DNA of 64,000 bases from Sanguibacter antarcticus (GTDB lineage: Bacteria; Actinomycetota; Actinomycetes; Actinomycetales; Cellulomonadaceae): positions 558,001 through 622,000 of the forward strand of contig NZ_PDJG01000001.1 of the NCBI RefSeq assembly GCF_002564005.1. Direction: 5' to 3'. The first letter of the stretch is position 1. Every line of letters starts with the position of its first letter. Under the pieces are notes generated by a model. It did no database searches. It worked only from the letters and a program-made list of their open reading frames with translations, and was not told the origin of the DNA. Both the position numbers and the translations under genes were made by a program. Positions 1 through 14,847 of the stretch are shown here, piece after piece.

Positions 1-1247
1 GTCGTCGGGGTGAGGTAGTCGGTCGCGACGAGCCAGACGTCGTCAGACGCGTCGCTGTCGACGGCCGAGACGCCGACGGTCCCCATATCTGGCACTCCGG
101 TGAGCGGGTACGACACCCAACGCTCTGCTGCGGTCGTCGTCGTGTCGTCGGTGCCAGGCGGCGTGAAGACGTGGAGGCGGTTGCGGACGTGGTCGAGGAC
201 GTTGAGCACGAGGTGGTTCTTCGTCCATGTAGTTCCTGCGAGGCTCGTCGTCGCGGTGGGCTCGAACAGCACGTCGAGCTCACGGGCTCCTGCGACGAAC
301 CCCTCGAGGTCGGCTGCGAGCAACGCGCCGGCGGCGTAGGTCGATCCGGCGACCGTCCACTCGTCGCGCAGCTCGATGAGCAACCACTGGCGCTTGATCC
401 CTACTTCTGCAGACGCGGGGACGTCGATCTTGACGAGCTCGTCGCCGCTCACGAGGTAGAGCTCGGAGCGGTAGAACTCGATTGCTCGCGCGACGAAGTC
501 GCGGACGTATCCGGGCGTATGGCTGCGGAAGGCATGGACGGCCATGTCGTCGGGTTGGCCTTCGTAGACGATCTCGGCAGTCGTGAGAGGGGTTCCGCGC
601 CGCCACCGCTTGACGATGCGGGGGTAGCCGGAGGGCGTCATGGTGCCAGGTCCGAAGTCGGTATAGACGTAGACGTTCTCGTCGTCGATCCAGCTGAGGC
701 CACCTTTCGACTCCGGCCGGTAGAAGCCTCCCTCCTCGGGCTCGATGAAGGAGAGTGTCACGAGGTCGAGCTCTCGGGTGACGTCGGCGTCCGCGCCGCC
801 GCGGGAGAGATCGACGAGTGCACGGCGGTACTCCGGACGAAGGACGCTGGCGCCGTGCCATACCCAGCTCTCGCCCTCGGATGCGGCGAGTGCGTCCAGG
901 TCGAGCACCGTCTCCCATGCGGGCTCCGGAGTGCGGTACTCCTCGAGCGTCGTGCGGCGCCACAGCCCGCGCGGGTGCTCGGCATCCTTCCAGAAGTTGT
1001 AGTAGAGATCACCGATCTTCGAGAGTCCAGGAATCTTCGCGTCTGAGTCGAGCACCGTGCGGATCTGCTCTGCGGTGTGGGCAAACTCGGGGGTTGCCGC
1101 GAGCGTGGCGCTGGTCGTCGCGTTGCGCTCACGCACCCAGGTGAGCGACGCGTCTCCCTCGACCTCCTCGAGCCAGAGGAATGGATCGTCGGTCGACGAG
1201 AGGCCCGTGGTGACGCGGGCAGAGCCGCTCGGGCTAGGGGTGCTCAT
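1..1247 (-). CDS. Prolyl oligopeptidase family serine peptidase (S9A), 3' end beyond window
   Basis: Only the first ~415 codons are inside the window; the gene runs off the left edge, so the C-terminal alpha/beta-hydrolase domain with the Ser/Asp/His triad cannot be seen. What is visible is the N-terminal family entry DPFLWLEEVEGD (residues ~21-32) followed by WVRERN, then a YYNFWKD stretch and many short aromatic/hydrophobic strands, as expected for the beta-propeller that gates the active site. No signal peptide is seen, so a cytoplasmic oligopeptidase is likely. The ATG at 1247 has GGAGGA 7 nt upstream; an in-frame ATG at 1253 is too close to that site. The gene stands divergent from the rrn operon. 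Family call is firm; substrate (proline- or basic-residue-specific, as in PtrB) is not decidable from this half. Confidence 0.85.
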   Translation of the reverse strand, partial: MSTPSPSGSARVTTGLSSTDDPFLWLEEVEGDASLTWVRERNATTSATLAATPEFAHTAEQIRTVLDSDAKIPGLSKIGDLYYNFWKDAEHPRGLWRRTTLEEYRTPEPAWETVLDLDALAASEGESWVWHGASVLRPEYRRALVDLSRGGADADVTRELDLVTLSFIEPEEGGFYRPESKGGLSWIDDENVYVYTDFGPGTMTPSGYPRIVKRWRRGTPLTTAEIVYEGQPDDMAVHAFRSHTPGYVRDFVARAIEFYRSELYLVSGDELVKIDVPASAEVGIKRQWLLIELRDEWTVAGSTYAAGALLAADLEGFVAGARELDVLFEPTATTSLAGTTWTKNHLVLNVLDHVRNRLHVFTPPGTDDTTTTAAERWVSYPLTGVPDMGTVGVSAVDSDASDDVWLVATDYLTPT

Positions 1248-1585
1248 GGACATGTCCTCCTTGTCGTGCGCGCTCGCGCGCAATCACCCTACGGGCGTGG
1301 GAGTCCTGTCCCAGGGGTGTCGGCCGGTGCGTCCGTCGTGCGCGTCGAGACGTGACCGCGGTCACGGGATGGTGGTTTGTGTTGTGGGTTGGTGGGGGGT
1401 AATGTTCTCGAAGTCAGCCCGGCAGGGAGGCACAGACACCACGGCGAAGTTCTTTGGAACTGGCGCGAAGTGGCTGGTCCCGGGGCTGAATCCTTTGTTC
1501 GAAGCGTGGTTCGGGTTCTGCTCGGGTTCGTGTAGGCTGGGAATCAATCCTCGTAAGTTGTTTGTTTCGCTCGATGAGAGCGGGG

Positions 1586-1614
1586 TTGACATCGTGTGGG
1601 GGTTGGGATAAGTT
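1586..1614 (+). promoter_or_regulatory. rrn operon promoter
   Basis: A consensus -35 TTGACA (1586-1591) is followed by exactly 17 nt and a -10-like TAAGTT (1609-1614). It lies about 280 bp upstream of the mature 16S 5' end, as is usual for a long processed rRNA leader. It is the best sigma-A-type promoter in the window. Confidence 0.8.
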
Positions 1615-1664
1615 AGACAGGTTGCCCCGAGTACAGGCTGGAAGGTCTGGAATGGTGAGCGTCC

Positions 1665-1690
1665 GTTCTTTGAGAACTCAACAGTGTGCT
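1665..1690 (+). promoter_or_regulatory. rRNA leader antitermination/processing element (boxA-like)
   Basis: GTTCTTTGAGAAC, itself an inverted repeat, continues into TCAACAGTG. The same core TTGAGAACTnnACAGTG returns at 3828-3843 just before 23S. Conserved elements of this kind before 16S and 23S are known in actinobacterial rrn operons and are linked to antitermination and RNase III processing. The exact role here is inferred. Confidence 0.55.
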
Positions 1691-1897
1691 TAATAGTCAA
1701 TGCCAAGACCCTTCGCTTGGGTGTGGTTGGCTGCCTCGTTGTGGGGTGGTTGGTCATGTCTGGCGGAGTAAATTTGGTATGAATTGAAAACGCAAGTTTT
1801 CGGTTTGTAGCCTTGATTAATGGAGTGCCTCTTTGCAGGGGTGTTCCGCTTCGTATGGTTGTTGACCGGTCCTTTGGGGTTGGTTGATGTTAATACA

Positions 1898-7012
<5,115 letters not shown>

Positions 7013-7031
7013 CACAATAAAACTTGTGCTA

Positions 7032-7052
7032 CGCGTCCACTGTGCGGTTCTC
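7032..7052 (+). repeat. 3' arm of pre-23S processing stem
   Basis: Complement of 3829-3849 (21 bp with one G-U), located 20 nt after the 23S 3' end. It closes the precursor stem around 23S. Confidence 0.75.
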
Positions 7053-7090
7053 GGGAGACGGCCGAGAACCCGGCTTGAAAACCCAAAAGA

Positions 7091-7210
7091 GTTACGGCGG
7101 TCATAGCGTAGGGGAAACGCCCGGTCCCATTCCGAACCCGGAAGCTAAGCCCTCCAGCGCCGATGGTACTGCACGGGAGACTGTGTGGGAGAGTAGGACG
7201 CCGCCGGAAC
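7091..7210 (+). rRNA. rrf: 5S ribosomal RNA
   Basis: 120 nt beginning GTTACGGCGG and ending CCGCCGGAAC, which pair as helix I. Internal motifs CCCATTCCGAACCCGGAAG and GGGAGAGTAGG are standard for bacterial 5S. It is the last gene of the rrn operon. Confidence 0.97.
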
Positions 7211-7219
7211 ACCATTCAC

Positions 7220-7253
7220 AAAGACCCACCCCCTCGGGGGTGGGTCTTTGTCG
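7220..7253 (+). terminator. rrn operon terminator
   Basis: Stem AAAGACCCACCCCC / GGGGGTGGGTCTTT (7220-7249) with a tiny loop around TC, followed by TTTGTCG. It lies 10 nt after 5S and before the gatC promoter. Confidence 0.85.
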
Positions 7254-7346
7254 TACCCCCAGACACCACTCCTCCACCCGGGCTCGACACACCACTGGTC
7301 TCGTCGTCTTCGTGATGGCGACGCACAGTAGACAAAGGCCAGGCTC

Positions 7347-7352
7347 TAGACT
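7347..7352 (+). promoter_or_regulatory. gatCAB -10 element (leaderless)
   Basis: TAGACT lies 6 nt before the gatC ATG and there is no Shine-Dalgarno sequence, so transcription should begin at or within a base or two of the start codon. No clear -35 is seen at 17-18 nt. Confidence 0.55.
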
Positions 7353-7358
7353 TGTGCC

Positions 7359-7658
7359 ATGTCCACACTCTCCCGCGATGAGGTCGCGCGCGTCGCCGCT
7401 CTGGCACGCATCGACCTGCGACCAGAAGAACTCGACCGGCTGGCAGGTGAACTCGTCGTGATCGTTGACGCGATCGCCGAGGTGAGCGCCGTCGCCACCC
7501 CTGATATCCCTGCGACCAGCCATCCGCTGCCGCTGACGAACGTCTTCCGGGACGACGTGCCGGTCGCGCCGCTCGACGTCGCGGACATCATGGCGGCGGC
7601 TCCTGCCAGCGAGGGCGGGCGCTTTCTTGTACCTCAGATCCTCGGGGAGGAATCATGA
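7359..7658 (+). CDS. gatC: Asp-tRNA(Asn)/Glu-tRNA(Gln) amidotransferase subunit C
   Basis: 99-residue GatC, the small belt subunit that wraps and stabilises the GatA-GatB interface of the tRNA-dependent amidotransferase. The N-terminal [20 protein letters not shown] and [12 protein letters not shown] helix are typical, as is the C-terminal segment (LRDDV-like FRDDVP, then RFLVPQILG). Length is normal. It opens the gatCAB operon; its TGA overlaps the gatA ATG (ATGA). The start is probably leaderless (TAGACT 6 nt upstream, no RBS). Confidence 0.95.
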   Translation: MSTLSRDEVARVAALARIDLRPEELDRLAGELVVIVDAIAEVSAVATPDIPATSHPLPLTNVFRDDVPVAPLDVADIMAAAPASEGGRFLVPQILGEES

Positions 7659-9169
7659 CCGACCTCATCAGTCGTTCCGCATCTGAGCTCGCCGGCATGC
7701 TTGCGTCGCGCGAGATCTCGAGCGTCGAGGTGACGCAGGCGCACCTCGACCGTATCGCCGCTGTTGACGGCGCTGTTCACGCGTTCCTCCATGTCAGCGG
7801 CGAAAGTGCTCTGGCTACTGCCCGTCGGATCGACGAGCAGCGTGCCGCTGGCGAACCGCTCCACGAGCTCGCGGGTGTTCCGATCGCGCTCAAGGACATC
7901 GTCGTGACGAAGGGCGTCCCCACGACAGCCGGCTCGAAGATCCTCGAAGGCTGGTTGCCGCCCTACGACGCCACGATCGTCGAGCGCATCAAAGACGCCG
8001 GTCTCCCGATCCTCGGCAAGACGAACATGGACGAGTTCGCCATGGGGTCGAGCACCGAGCACTCGGCATTCGGCAATACCAAGAACCCCTGGGACCTCGA
8101 CAGGATCCCCGGCGGTTCTGGTGGAGGATCAGCGGCTGCCGTCGCTGCCTTCGAGGCACCGCTGGCGATCGGCACAGATACCGGTGGATCCATCCGACAG
8201 CCTGGGGCGGTCACCGGAACGGTAGGCGTGAAGCCGACCTATGGTGGCGTGTCTCGCTACGGACTGATCGCGATGGCTTCGTCTCTCGACCAGGCTGGGC
8301 CTGTGACGCGGACCGTCCTCGACTCTGCGCTTCTCCACGAGCTCGTCGGAGGGCACGATCCCCGCGACTCGACCTCGATCGACGAGCCGGTCCCGTCCCT
8401 CGTCGATGCGGCGCGCAAGGGCGCGTCCATGGACCTCACAGGCGTCCGTGTCGGGGTAGTGTCCGAGCTCACGGGCGAGGGATATCAAGAAGGGGTCTCG
8501 GCCCGTTTCAACGAGTCTCTCGACCTTCTCCGTGCGGCTGGCGCCGAGATCATCGAGGTCTCCTGCCCGAGCTTCCGCTCCGCTCTCGCGGCCTATTACC
8601 TCATCATGCCCGCAGAAGCATCGAGCAACCTTGCGAAGTTCGACGGTATGCGATTCGGGCTGCGCGTCGAGCCCGCGGAAGGCCCGGTGACTGCCGAGCG
8701 CGTCATGGCGGCTACCCGTGGTGCTGGTTTCGGTGACGAGGTGAAACGCCGGATCATCCTCGGCACCTATGCGCTGTCTGCGGGCTACTACGACGCGTAC
8801 TACGGCAGTGCGCAGAAGGTTCGCACGCTCATCCAGCGGGACTTTGAGGCGGCGTTCGGCCACGCTGATGTCCTTGTCTCGCCGACGGCGCCGACGACCG
8901 CGTTCAAGTTTGGCGAGAAGCTCGACGACCCGTTGGCGATGTACCTCAACGACGTAGCGACGATCCCTGCCAACCTTGCCGGGGTCCCGGGCATGTCGCT
9001 GCCGAACGGGTTGTCCGACGACGGCCTGCCGGTTGGTTTTCAGATCCTTGCCCCGGCCAGGGCTGACGACCGGCTCTATCTCGTCGGCGCCGCCCTCGAG
9101 GCTGCGTTGGAGAAGACATGGGGCGGACCCTTGCTCGCCCAAGCACCCGAACTGGAGACTGTCCGATGA
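7655..9169 (+). CDS. gatA: Asp-tRNA(Asn)/Glu-tRNA(Gln) amidotransferase subunit A (amidase)
   Basis: 504-residue amidase-signature subunit that hydrolyses glutamine and passes ammonia to GatB, converting mischarged Glu-tRNA(Gln) or Asp-tRNA(Asn) to the amide form. The Ser-cisSer-Lys triad is readable: K80 in PIALKD, S155 in the PGGSGGGSA signature, and S179 in [12 protein letters not shown]. Length and motif spacing match known GatA proteins. It starts inside the gatC stop (ATGA) with a strong GGGGAGGA site, and its own stop overlaps the gatB ATG, so the three subunits should be translationally coupled. Confidence 0.98.
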   Translation: MTDLISRSASELAGMLASREISSVEVTQAHLDRIAAVDGAVHAFLHVSGESALATARRIDEQRAAGEPLHELAGVPIALKDIVVTKGVPTTAGSKILEGWLPPYDATIVERIKDAGLPILGKTNMDEFAMGSSTEHSAFGNTKNPWDLDRIPGGSGGGSAAAVAAFEAPLAIGTDTGGSIRQPGAVTGTVGVKPTYGGVSRYGLIAMASSLDQAGPVTRTVLDSALLHELVGGHDPRDSTSIDEPVPSLVDAARKGASMDLTGVRVGVVSELTGEGYQEGVSARFNESLDLLRAAGAEIIEVSCPSFRSALAAYYLIMPAEASSNLAKFDGMRFGLRVEPAEGPVTAERVMAATRGAGFGDEVKRRIILGTYALSAGYYDAYYGSAQKVRTLIQRDFEAAFGHADVLVSPTAPTTAFKFGEKLDDPLAMYLNDVATIPANLAGVPGMSLPNGLSDDGLPVGFQILAPARADDRLYLVGAALEAALEKTWGGPLLAQAPELETVR

Positions 9170-10674
9170 CGCACGCACGCACGGTCGACCTGGTCGACTA
9201 CGACGACGCTGTCGCGCGGTTCGATCCCGTCATCGGGATCGAGGTCCACGTGGAGCTCGGCACGCTGACGAAGATGTTCTGTGCAGCCGAGGTCGAGTAC
9301 GGCGGCGAGCCGAACACACAGGTCACCCCCGTCTCGCTCGGACTCCCCGGTGCGTTGCCGGTCGTCAATGGGAAGGCCGTCGAGTACGCGATCCGGATCG
9401 GGCTCGCGCTCAACTGCGAGATCGCCGAATCCTGTCGGTTCGCTCGAAAGAACTACTTCTATCCTGACTCGCCGAAGAATTTTCAGACCTCGCAGTCGGA
9501 CGAGCCCATCGCCTTCGACGGATACCTCGACATCGAGCTGTCCGACGGGACACCGTTCCGCATCGAGATCGAGCGGGCGCACATGGAGGAGGATGCTGGC
9601 AAGAACCTTCACGTGGGTGGGAGCACCGGCCGCATCCAAGGGGCGGAGTACTCCCTCGTCGACTACAACCGCGCTGGGATCCCGCTCGTCGAGATCGTCA
9701 CTCGCCCGATCACGGGGGCCGGCGACCGCGCCCCTGAGGTCGCGCGAGTATATGTCCAGACGCTCCGAGACATCTTCCGATCGCTCGACGTCTCTGAGGC
9801 CCGCATGGAACGCGGAAACGTGCGCGCTGACGTCAACCTCTCGTTGCGGCCGACCCCAGAGTCACCGCTCGGTACCCGGACAGAGACGAAGAACGTCAAC
9901 TCGTTCCGGTCGATCGAGCGTGCGGTCCGCTACGAGGTGTCCCGTCAGGCTGCTGTGCTGGATGCCGGCAAGACGGTGCTGCAGGAGACCCGTCACTGGC
10001 ACGAGGACACGTCGACGACCACCTCTGGTCGCGTGAAGTCCGACGCAGAGGACTACCGGTACTTCCCGGAACCTGACCTCGTGCCGGTCACGCCGAGCCG
10101 CGAGTGGGTCGAAGAGATTCGGGCTGGGCTTCCTGAGCTTCCGGTCGACCGTCGGCGGCGCCTGCAGGCCGACTGGGGCTATACGGACCCGGAGATGCGG
10201 GACGTCGTCAATGCCGAGGCTGTCGACCTGATCGAGACGACGGTCGCTGCCGGTTCTGACCCCGCGGCGGCCCGCAAGTGGTGGATGGGCGAGCTTGCAC
10301 GAGCCGCCAAGACGACCGACGTCGAGCTGGCTGAGCTCCCGGTGACGCCCGAGCAGATCGGTCAGCTCCAGGCGCTCGTCGACTCAGGGCGCATCAACGA
10401 CAAGCTGGCGCGCCAGGTTCTCGAGGGCGTGCTGGCGGGGGAGGGCTCGCCGGAAGAGATCGTGGTCGCGCGCGGGCTCGGCGTCGTCTCCGACGACGGC
10501 CCGCTGCTTGCTGCGATCGATGCAGTCCTTGCTGCTCAGCCTGACATCGTCGACAAGATCCGAGGAGGGAACCTCGGACCTGTCGGTGCGATCATCGGAG
10601 CGGTCATGAAGGCGACGAAGGGGCAGGCCGACGCCGGTCGCGTCCGCGAGCTCATCGTCGAGCGGATCGGCTGA
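9166..10674 (+). CDS. gatB: Asp-tRNA(Asn)/Glu-tRNA(Gln) amidotransferase subunit B
   Basis: 502-residue GatB, the tRNA-binding kinase-like subunit that activates the gamma/beta-carboxylate with ATP and receives ammonia from GatA. Seen: [11 protein letters not shown] near residue 22, [17 protein letters not shown], the conserved [14 protein letters not shown] motif, and a C-terminal YqeY-like helical tail ending [18 protein letters not shown]. The chosen ATG at 9166 overlaps the gatA stop (ATGA) and has GGAGA 8 nt upstream; an in-frame ATG at 9118 lies within gatA and is rejected. Together with gltX and the tRNA-Gln/tRNA-Glu genes in this window it supports indirect Gln-tRNA formation. Confidence 0.98.
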   Translation: MTHARTVDLVDYDDAVARFDPVIGIEVHVELGTLTKMFCAAEVEYGGEPNTQVTPVSLGLPGALPVVNGKAVEYAIRIGLALNCEIAESCRFARKNYFYPDSPKNFQTSQSDEPIAFDGYLDIELSDGTPFRIEIERAHMEEDAGKNLHVGGSTGRIQGAEYSLVDYNRAGIPLVEIVTRPITGAGDRAPEVARVYVQTLRDIFRSLDVSEARMERGNVRADVNLSLRPTPESPLGTRTETKNVNSFRSIERAVRYEVSRQAAVLDAGKTVLQETRHWHEDTSTTTSGRVKSDAEDYRYFPEPDLVPVTPSREWVEEIRAGLPELPVDRRRRLQADWGYTDPEMRDVVNAEAVDLIETTVAAGSDPAAARKWWMGELARAAKTTDVELAELPVTPEQIGQLQALVDSGRINDKLARQVLEGVLAGEGSPEEIVVARGLGVVSDDGPLLAAIDAVLAAQPDIVDKIRGGNLGPVGAIIGAVMKATKGQADAGRVRELIVERIG

Positions 10675-10696
10675 CTCTCCCGTCTGCCCCGTCTGC

Positions 10697-10736
10697 CCGT
10701 CTGCCTGCCTGTCGGCGTTCGCAGGCGGGCAGACGG
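10697..10736. terminator. Hairpin between gatB and phr (likely bidirectional terminator)
   Basis: 15-bp inverted repeat (CCGTCTGCCTGCCTG / CAGGCGGGCAGACGG, one mismatch) with a 10-nt loop between convergent genes. No T-run follows. The left arm is the end of a short CGTCTGCC-type tandem repeat beginning near 10680. Confidence 0.55.
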
Positions 10737-10812
10737 TCGATCCACCCGGCTCGGGTGCCATGAGGAGACGACTTCCGAGGCCCTCAGCCGGAGAACAAGC
10801 CCGGGGAAGGTC

Positions 10813-12177
10813 TCAGCCTCGGCGAGCCCGATCGTAGGCATCGAGCGATACTTTCCGCTCTGCCGCGTGGTCGACGATCCGCGCTGGGTAGCCGGTCGGC
10901 GGCTGCGCACGTCTCCAGGGTTCGTGGACTGCCTGGCCGGTGATGTCTCGGAGCTCGGGGACCCACCGGCGGACATATGCCCCGTCTGGGTCGAACTTCT
11001 TTCCCTGGAGCACGGGGTTGAAGATCCGGAAGTACGGTGACGCATCTAGGCCGGTCCCCGCCACCCACTGCCAGTTCAGCTGGTTCTGGGCCACGTCGGC
11101 GTCGAGCAGGCGATCCATGAAGTGAGCCGCCCCGCGCTGCCACGGGACGTGGAGGTCTTTGACGAGGAACGATGCGACGGCCATCCGCGTCCGTCCGTGC
11201 ATCCAGCCCTCGTGGAGCAGCTGGCGCATCCCGGCGTCGATGTACGGGTACCCGGTCCGGCCTGCCGCCCATGCGTGAAGCATCGGTGCAGCAAGCTCGT
11301 CCGGAGCCCAGGAATCGTCGGGGAGCACCGGCCTGAGCGACGTGGTCGCTGCGCTGGGGGAGTGGAACAGGACGTCCGCGTGGAACTCGCGCCACGCGAG
11401 CTCGGAGCGGAACGAGTCTGCGCCGGCTCCGGGGACGGATCGGAGATCGGACAGCAGAGTCCGGGGATGAACCTCGCCCCACTTGAGCGCGATCGACACG
11501 TGAGACGTCGCGTCGAGGTCTGGTCGGTCGCGGTCGTCGTCGTAGCGTGCGACAGCGTCGAGGTACTCGCGCCATCTCGTGCGCGCAGCGCGCTCGCCTG
11601 CCTCAGGGAGCACCGGCCCGTCGCCAGGGTCGTCGATCGGCGGGAGGCTGTCCGACGGGAGATCGATCCATGTGTGGTCGGCCGGGCTGCCGGCGGGAGC
11701 GCGCCATCCGTGGTCGAGCCATGCGGTGCGGAACGGGGTGAAGACGCGGTAGGGCGTACCGCTCCGGGACAGGACGCGCCCGGGGGAGACCGCGTACGAC
11801 GACCCGGTGGTCCGGAGCTCGACCCCTGCGCGCTCGAGCGCGAGGGACGTCTCGGCGTCGCGGTGGCGTCCGTACGGTTCGAACGACTCGGCGACGTGGA
11901 CCGTCGCGGCGCACGCCTCCCGTGCGACCGTGGGGACCACCTCTGCGGGCGAGCCACGGCGGACGACCAGGCGGCCTCCCATCTGCTCAGACAGTGCGTC
12001 GAGCGAATGCTGGAGGTAGCGCAGCCGTGGCGTCCCCGAGCGGCCCCACAGCGAGTCGTCGAGGACGAACAGCCCGACGACACCACCGTCCGTGGCAGCA
12101 GCGTCGCGGACCGCGTGGAGCAGCGCAGGGTTGTCGTCGAGCCGCAGGTCGCGGCGGAACCACTGGATCGATGTCAC
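10813..12177 (-). CDS. phr: Deoxyribodipyrimidine photolyase (class I CPD photolyase/cryptochrome family)
   Basis: 454-residue blue-light flavoprotein that splits cyclobutane pyrimidine dimers. The N-terminal antenna domain opens with IQWFRRDLRLDDNPALLHA; the C-terminal FAD domain carries WREFHADVLFHSP, GYPYIDAGMRQLLHEGWMHGR (a stretch of this motif), RMAVASFLVKDL and QNQLNWQWVAGTGLDASPYF, the classic class I signature. Length is normal. The start is GTG 12177, with TAGGGT 7 nt upstream and no RBS, hence probably leaderless. A CPD photolyase is most likely; a (6-4) enzyme or cryptochrome role cannot be excluded from sequence reading alone. Confidence 0.92.
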   Translation of the reverse strand: MTSIQWFRRDLRLDDNPALLHAVRDAAATDGGVVGLFVLDDSLWGRSGTPRLRYLQHSLDALSEQMGGRLVVRRGSPAEVVPTVAREACAATVHVAESFEPYGRHRDAETSLALERAGVELRTTGSSYAVSPGRVLSRSGTPYRVFTPFRTAWLDHGWRAPAGSPADHTWIDLPSDSLPPIDDPGDGPVLPEAGERAARTRWREYLDAVARYDDDRDRPDLDATSHVSIALKWGEVHPRTLLSDLRSVPGAGADSFRSELAWREFHADVLFHSPSAATTSLRPVLPDDSWAPDELAAPMLHAWAAGRTGYPYIDAGMRQLLHEGWMHGRTRMAVASFLVKDLHVPWQRGAAHFMDRLLDADVAQNQLNWQWVAGTGLDASPYFRIFNPVLQGKKFDPDGAYVRRWVPELRDITGQAVHEPWRRAQPPTGYPARIVDHAAERKVSLDAYDRARRG

Positions 12178-12246
12178 CGTGGCAACCCTATCCAGGGTCT
12201 CGCCGCACCGCGGCCTGAGATCGACGCTCGCCTCAGGGGACGTGTC

Positions 12247-12831
12247 TCAGCGGAGCCAGGGCTGGCGCTGCACGAGGGGGATCGCGGCCCACCGTCGGCC
12301 CAGACCCCAGGTGTCTCCGGCGAGCGTCGTCGCAGCGATGATGAGGACCAGCGCGTAGACGACGTGGTAGTCCATGATCGGGTTGGTCGAGCCGCGCAGC
12401 AGCGGCCACTCAGCGACCCACATGAGAAGCATGATGACGGTGCCAGACACTGCTGCTACCCGCAGGCCGATGCCGAGGATCAGCGCGAGGCCGACACCGA
12501 GCATGCCGATCATGAAGAGCCAGTCGGTGAGCGGGCTCGCCATGGTCGCGAAGAGGTCCTTGAACGGGCCGACCGTCCCGAAGGTCATGAATCCTTGGCT
12601 CGGGGTTCCGCCGTCGAGCCAGGACAGGCTCGCAGGGCTGCCGTCGGTCGTCGCGGCGCCGGTGCTGTACTGCAGACCGAAAGTCTTGTCGAGGAAAGCC
12701 CACAGGAAGATGAAGCCCGTGCCGATCCTCGCGACCGCGAGCCATCTGCGTGCACCGGCTCGGACGACGATGTCGGACCCGGTGACGACAGCGGTGGTCT
12801 CGCCGTGCTGTGCGTCCGTGTGTGTTGCCAT
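12247..12831 (-). CDS. DoxX-like integral membrane protein
   Basis: 194-residue membrane protein with about four hydrophobic segments: WLAVARIGTGFIFLWAFLD (~30-48), a segment around LTDWLFMIGMLGVGLALILG (~102-120), VAAVSGTVIMLLMWVAEWP, and YHVVYALVLIIAATTLAG. The FIFLWAFLDKTFGL motif and topology fit the DoxX/DoxD-like family, whose members are linked to quinone-dependent redox or stress functions but are poorly defined. AGGGA lies 8-9 nt before the ATG. It is codirectional with and upstream of phr, with its own start region. Specific function unknown. Confidence 0.75.
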   Translation of the reverse strand: MATHTDAQHGETTAVVTGSDIVVRAGARRWLAVARIGTGFIFLWAFLDKTFGLQYSTGAATTDGSPASLSWLDGGTPSQGFMTFGTVGPFKDLFATMASPLTDWLFMIGMLGVGLALILGIGLRVAAVSGTVIMLLMWVAEWPLLRGSTNPIMDYHVVYALVLIIAATTLAGDTWGLGRRWAAIPLVQRQPWLR

Positions 12832-12996
12832 CTGAACTCATCCCTGTGCGTCAGAGAGAACGATGCGCCGGTAGGGCGTGTCTTCATCGTGACGCTCTGA
12901 CATCATCTGGGGTGTGGGTCTAAGGTCCTTGTGGCGCGCCTCCTCAGAGACCGTCCCGAGGGTTGACCCGCTGGCGGAAGCACCCCACGGCAGTCA

Positions 12997-13002
12997 TACA
13001 CT
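12997..13002 (+). promoter_or_regulatory. ilvD -10 element (leaderless)
   Basis: TACACT is followed by 7 nt (CAAGAAC) and the ilvD ATG at 13010. There is no Shine-Dalgarno sequence between them. Confidence 0.6.
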
Positions 13003-13009
13003 CAAGAAC

Positions 13010-14755
13010 ATGACCGCAACGAGTGATGAACCACAGGAGACCTCTGCCGCACGAGCGAGCGCGCCCGGCATCGACATCAAGCCTCGGTCCCGCAAGGTGA
13101 CCGACGGTATCGAGGCCACGGCCTCGCGCGGAATGCTCCGCGGCGTGGGGCTCGGCGACGACGACTTCGCAAAGCCTCAGATCGGTGTCGCGAGCTCCTG
13201 GAACGAGATCACACCCTGCAACCTCTCGTTGGACCGCCTCGCGAAGGCCGTCAAGCAGGGGGTGCACGCCGCCGGCGGATACCCGCTCGAGTTCGGTACC
13301 ATCTCCGTCTCCGACGGGATCTCCATGGGCCACGAGGGGATGCACTTCTCTCTCGTCTCCCGTGACATCATCGCTGACTCTGTCGAGACCGTCATGGAGG
13401 CGGAGCGCCTCGACGGCTCTGTCCTGCTCGCCGGGTGCGACAAGTCGCTGCCAGGCATGCTCATGGCAGCAGCACGCCTCGACCTGGCCTCCGTCTTCCT
13501 CTATGCCGGGACGATCATGCCGGGCTGGGTCAAGCTCGAGGACGGCACCGAGAAGGACGTCACGCTCATCGACGCCTTCGAAGCCGTGGGCGCGTGCGCC
13601 AAGGGGCTCATGAGCGAGAAGGACCGCGACACCATCGAGCGCGCGGTCTGCCCCGGCGAGGGGGCCTGCGGCGGGATGTACACCGCCAACACCATGGCCT
13701 CCGTCGCTGAAGCGATCGGGATGTCCCTGCCGGGGTCGGCCGCGCCGCCCTCGGCCGACCGTCGTCGTGACGCCTTCGCGCACAAGTCCGGCGAAGCCGT
13801 CGTCGAGCTGCTCCGCCAGGGCATCACCGCTCGTCAGATCATGACCAAGAAGGCGTTCGAGAACGCCATCGCGGTCGTCATGGCCTTCGGCGGTTCCACG
13901 AACGCGGTCCTCCACCTCCTCGCGATCGCCCACGAGGCCGAGGTCGACCTCACGCTCGACGACTTCACGCGGGTCGCCGAGAAGGTGCCTCACCTGGGCG
14001 ACCTCAAGCCCTTCGGTCGGTACGTCATGGCCGACATCGACAAGACCGGCGGCGTGCCTGTCGTCATGAAGGCGCTGCTCGACGCGGGGCTGCTCCACGG
14101 GGACTGCCTCACCGTCACCGGCAAGACTGTCGCGGAGAACCTCGCAGACATCGCACCTCCTGACCCGGACGGCAAGATCCTGCGGTCCTTGTCCAACCCG
14201 ATCCACAAGACCGGCGGCATCACGATCCTGCACGGCTCGCTCTCTCCAGACGGCGCTGTCGTGAAGTCCGCCGGATTCGACTCTGACGTGTTCGAAGGAA
14301 CCGCCCGGGTCTTCGACCGTGAGCGCGCCGCGATGGATGCGCTCGCGGACGGCACGATCGTCGCCGGCGATGTCGTCGTCATCCGCTACGAAGGCCCCAA
14401 GGGGGGGCCCGGCATGCGCGAGATGCTCGCGATCACCGGAGCGATCAAGGGCGCAGGCCTCGGCAAGGACGTGCTGCTGCTCACGGACGGACGCTTCTCC
14501 GGTGGGACGACAGGGCTCTGTGTGGGGCACGTGGCGCCTGAGGCCGTCGACGCCGGGCCGATCGCCTTTGTCAAGGACGGTGACCGGATCCGTCTCGACG
14601 TCTCCAGCGCGACGCTCGACCTGCTCGTGGACGAGAGCGAGATCGAGGCGCGCAAGATCGGCTGGGAGCCCGTGCCTCACAAGTACACCCGCGGTGTGCT
14701 GGCGAAGTACGCGAAGCTCGTGCACTCCGCGTCGCAGGGGGCAGTCTTGTACTGA
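13010..14755 (+). CDS. ilvD: Dihydroxy-acid dehydratase
   Basis: 581-residue Fe-S dehydratase that turns 2,3-dihydroxy-isovalerate and 2,3-dihydroxy-3-methylvalerate into the 2-keto acids of valine/leucine and isoleucine. Cluster ligands are readable: C70 in NEITPCNL, C143 in [11 protein letters not shown], and C220 in [14 protein letters not shown]. The substrate/Mg motif ending [15 protein letters not shown] is present. Length is normal for the bacterial enzyme. The start was set at ATG 13010 because a TACACT hexamer sits 7 nt upstream and the family N-terminus follows; a longer frame from 12914 adds a non-conserved sequence. It stands alone, 1.9 kb before ilvBNC, and ends at a strong hairpin. 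Confidence 0.97.
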   Translation: MTATSDEPQETSAARASAPGIDIKPRSRKVTDGIEATASRGMLRGVGLGDDDFAKPQIGVASSWNEITPCNLSLDRLAKAVKQGVHAAGGYPLEFGTISVSDGISMGHEGMHFSLVSRDIIADSVETVMEAERLDGSVLLAGCDKSLPGMLMAAARLDLASVFLYAGTIMPGWVKLEDGTEKDVTLIDAFEAVGACAKGLMSEKDRDTIERAVCPGEGACGGMYTANTMASVAEAIGMSLPGSAAPPSADRRRDAFAHKSGEAVVELLRQGITARQIMTKKAFENAIAVVMAFGGSTNAVLHLLAIAHEAEVDLTLDDFTRVAEKVPHLGDLKPFGRYVMADIDKTGGVPVVMKALLDAGLLHGDCLTVTGKTVAENLADIAPPDPDGKILRSLSNPIHKTGGITILHGSLSPDGAVVKSAGFDSDVFEGTARVFDRERAAMDALADGTIVAGDVVVIRYEGPKGGPGMREMLAITGAIKGAGLGKDVLLLTDGRFSGGTTGLCVGHVAPEAVDAGPIAFVKDGDRIRLDVSSATLDLLVDESEIEARKIGWEPVPHKYTRGVLAKYAKLVHSASQGAVLY

Positions 14756-14771
14756 CCGGAGGTTCTGACGC

Positions 14772-14831
14772 AGACCTCATGACGGCGGGGCCGGATCTCG
14801 ATGGAGATCCGGCCCCGCCGTCATGAGGTCT
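14772..14831. terminator. 28-bp perfect hairpin after ilvD (bidirectional)
   Basis: A perfect 28-bp inverted repeat (left arm 14772-14799, right arm 14804-14831) with a GATG loop separates ilvD from the convergent lipoprotein gene. There is no T-tail. Its stability suggests termination or 3'-end protection for both transcripts. Confidence 0.75.
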
Positions 14832-14847
14832 CGTGGGGATCGTGCGG

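Larger units (their letters stand above)
1248..1896. other. rrn upstream region (promoters and 16S leader)
   Basis: A 650-bp stretch without a credible protein gene. It holds the main rrn promoter (1586-1614), a possible weaker upstream promoter (TAGGCT at 1533-1538 with TTCGGG 17 nt upstream at 1510-1515), a leader element around 1665-1690 that recurs before 23S, and a relatively AT-rich leader up to the 16S 5' end. Short open frames here lack ribosome-binding sites and coding bias. Confidence 0.7.

Noticed and set aside
11122..12900. 592-codon frame antisense to phr and the DoxX-like gene
   Set aside because: Both minus-strand genes have family motifs and promoters; the plus frame is a shadow.
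12944..14725. 593-codon frame antisense to ilvD
   Set aside because: ilvD with its Fe-S cysteines is certain; the antisense frame has no start signal or domain.
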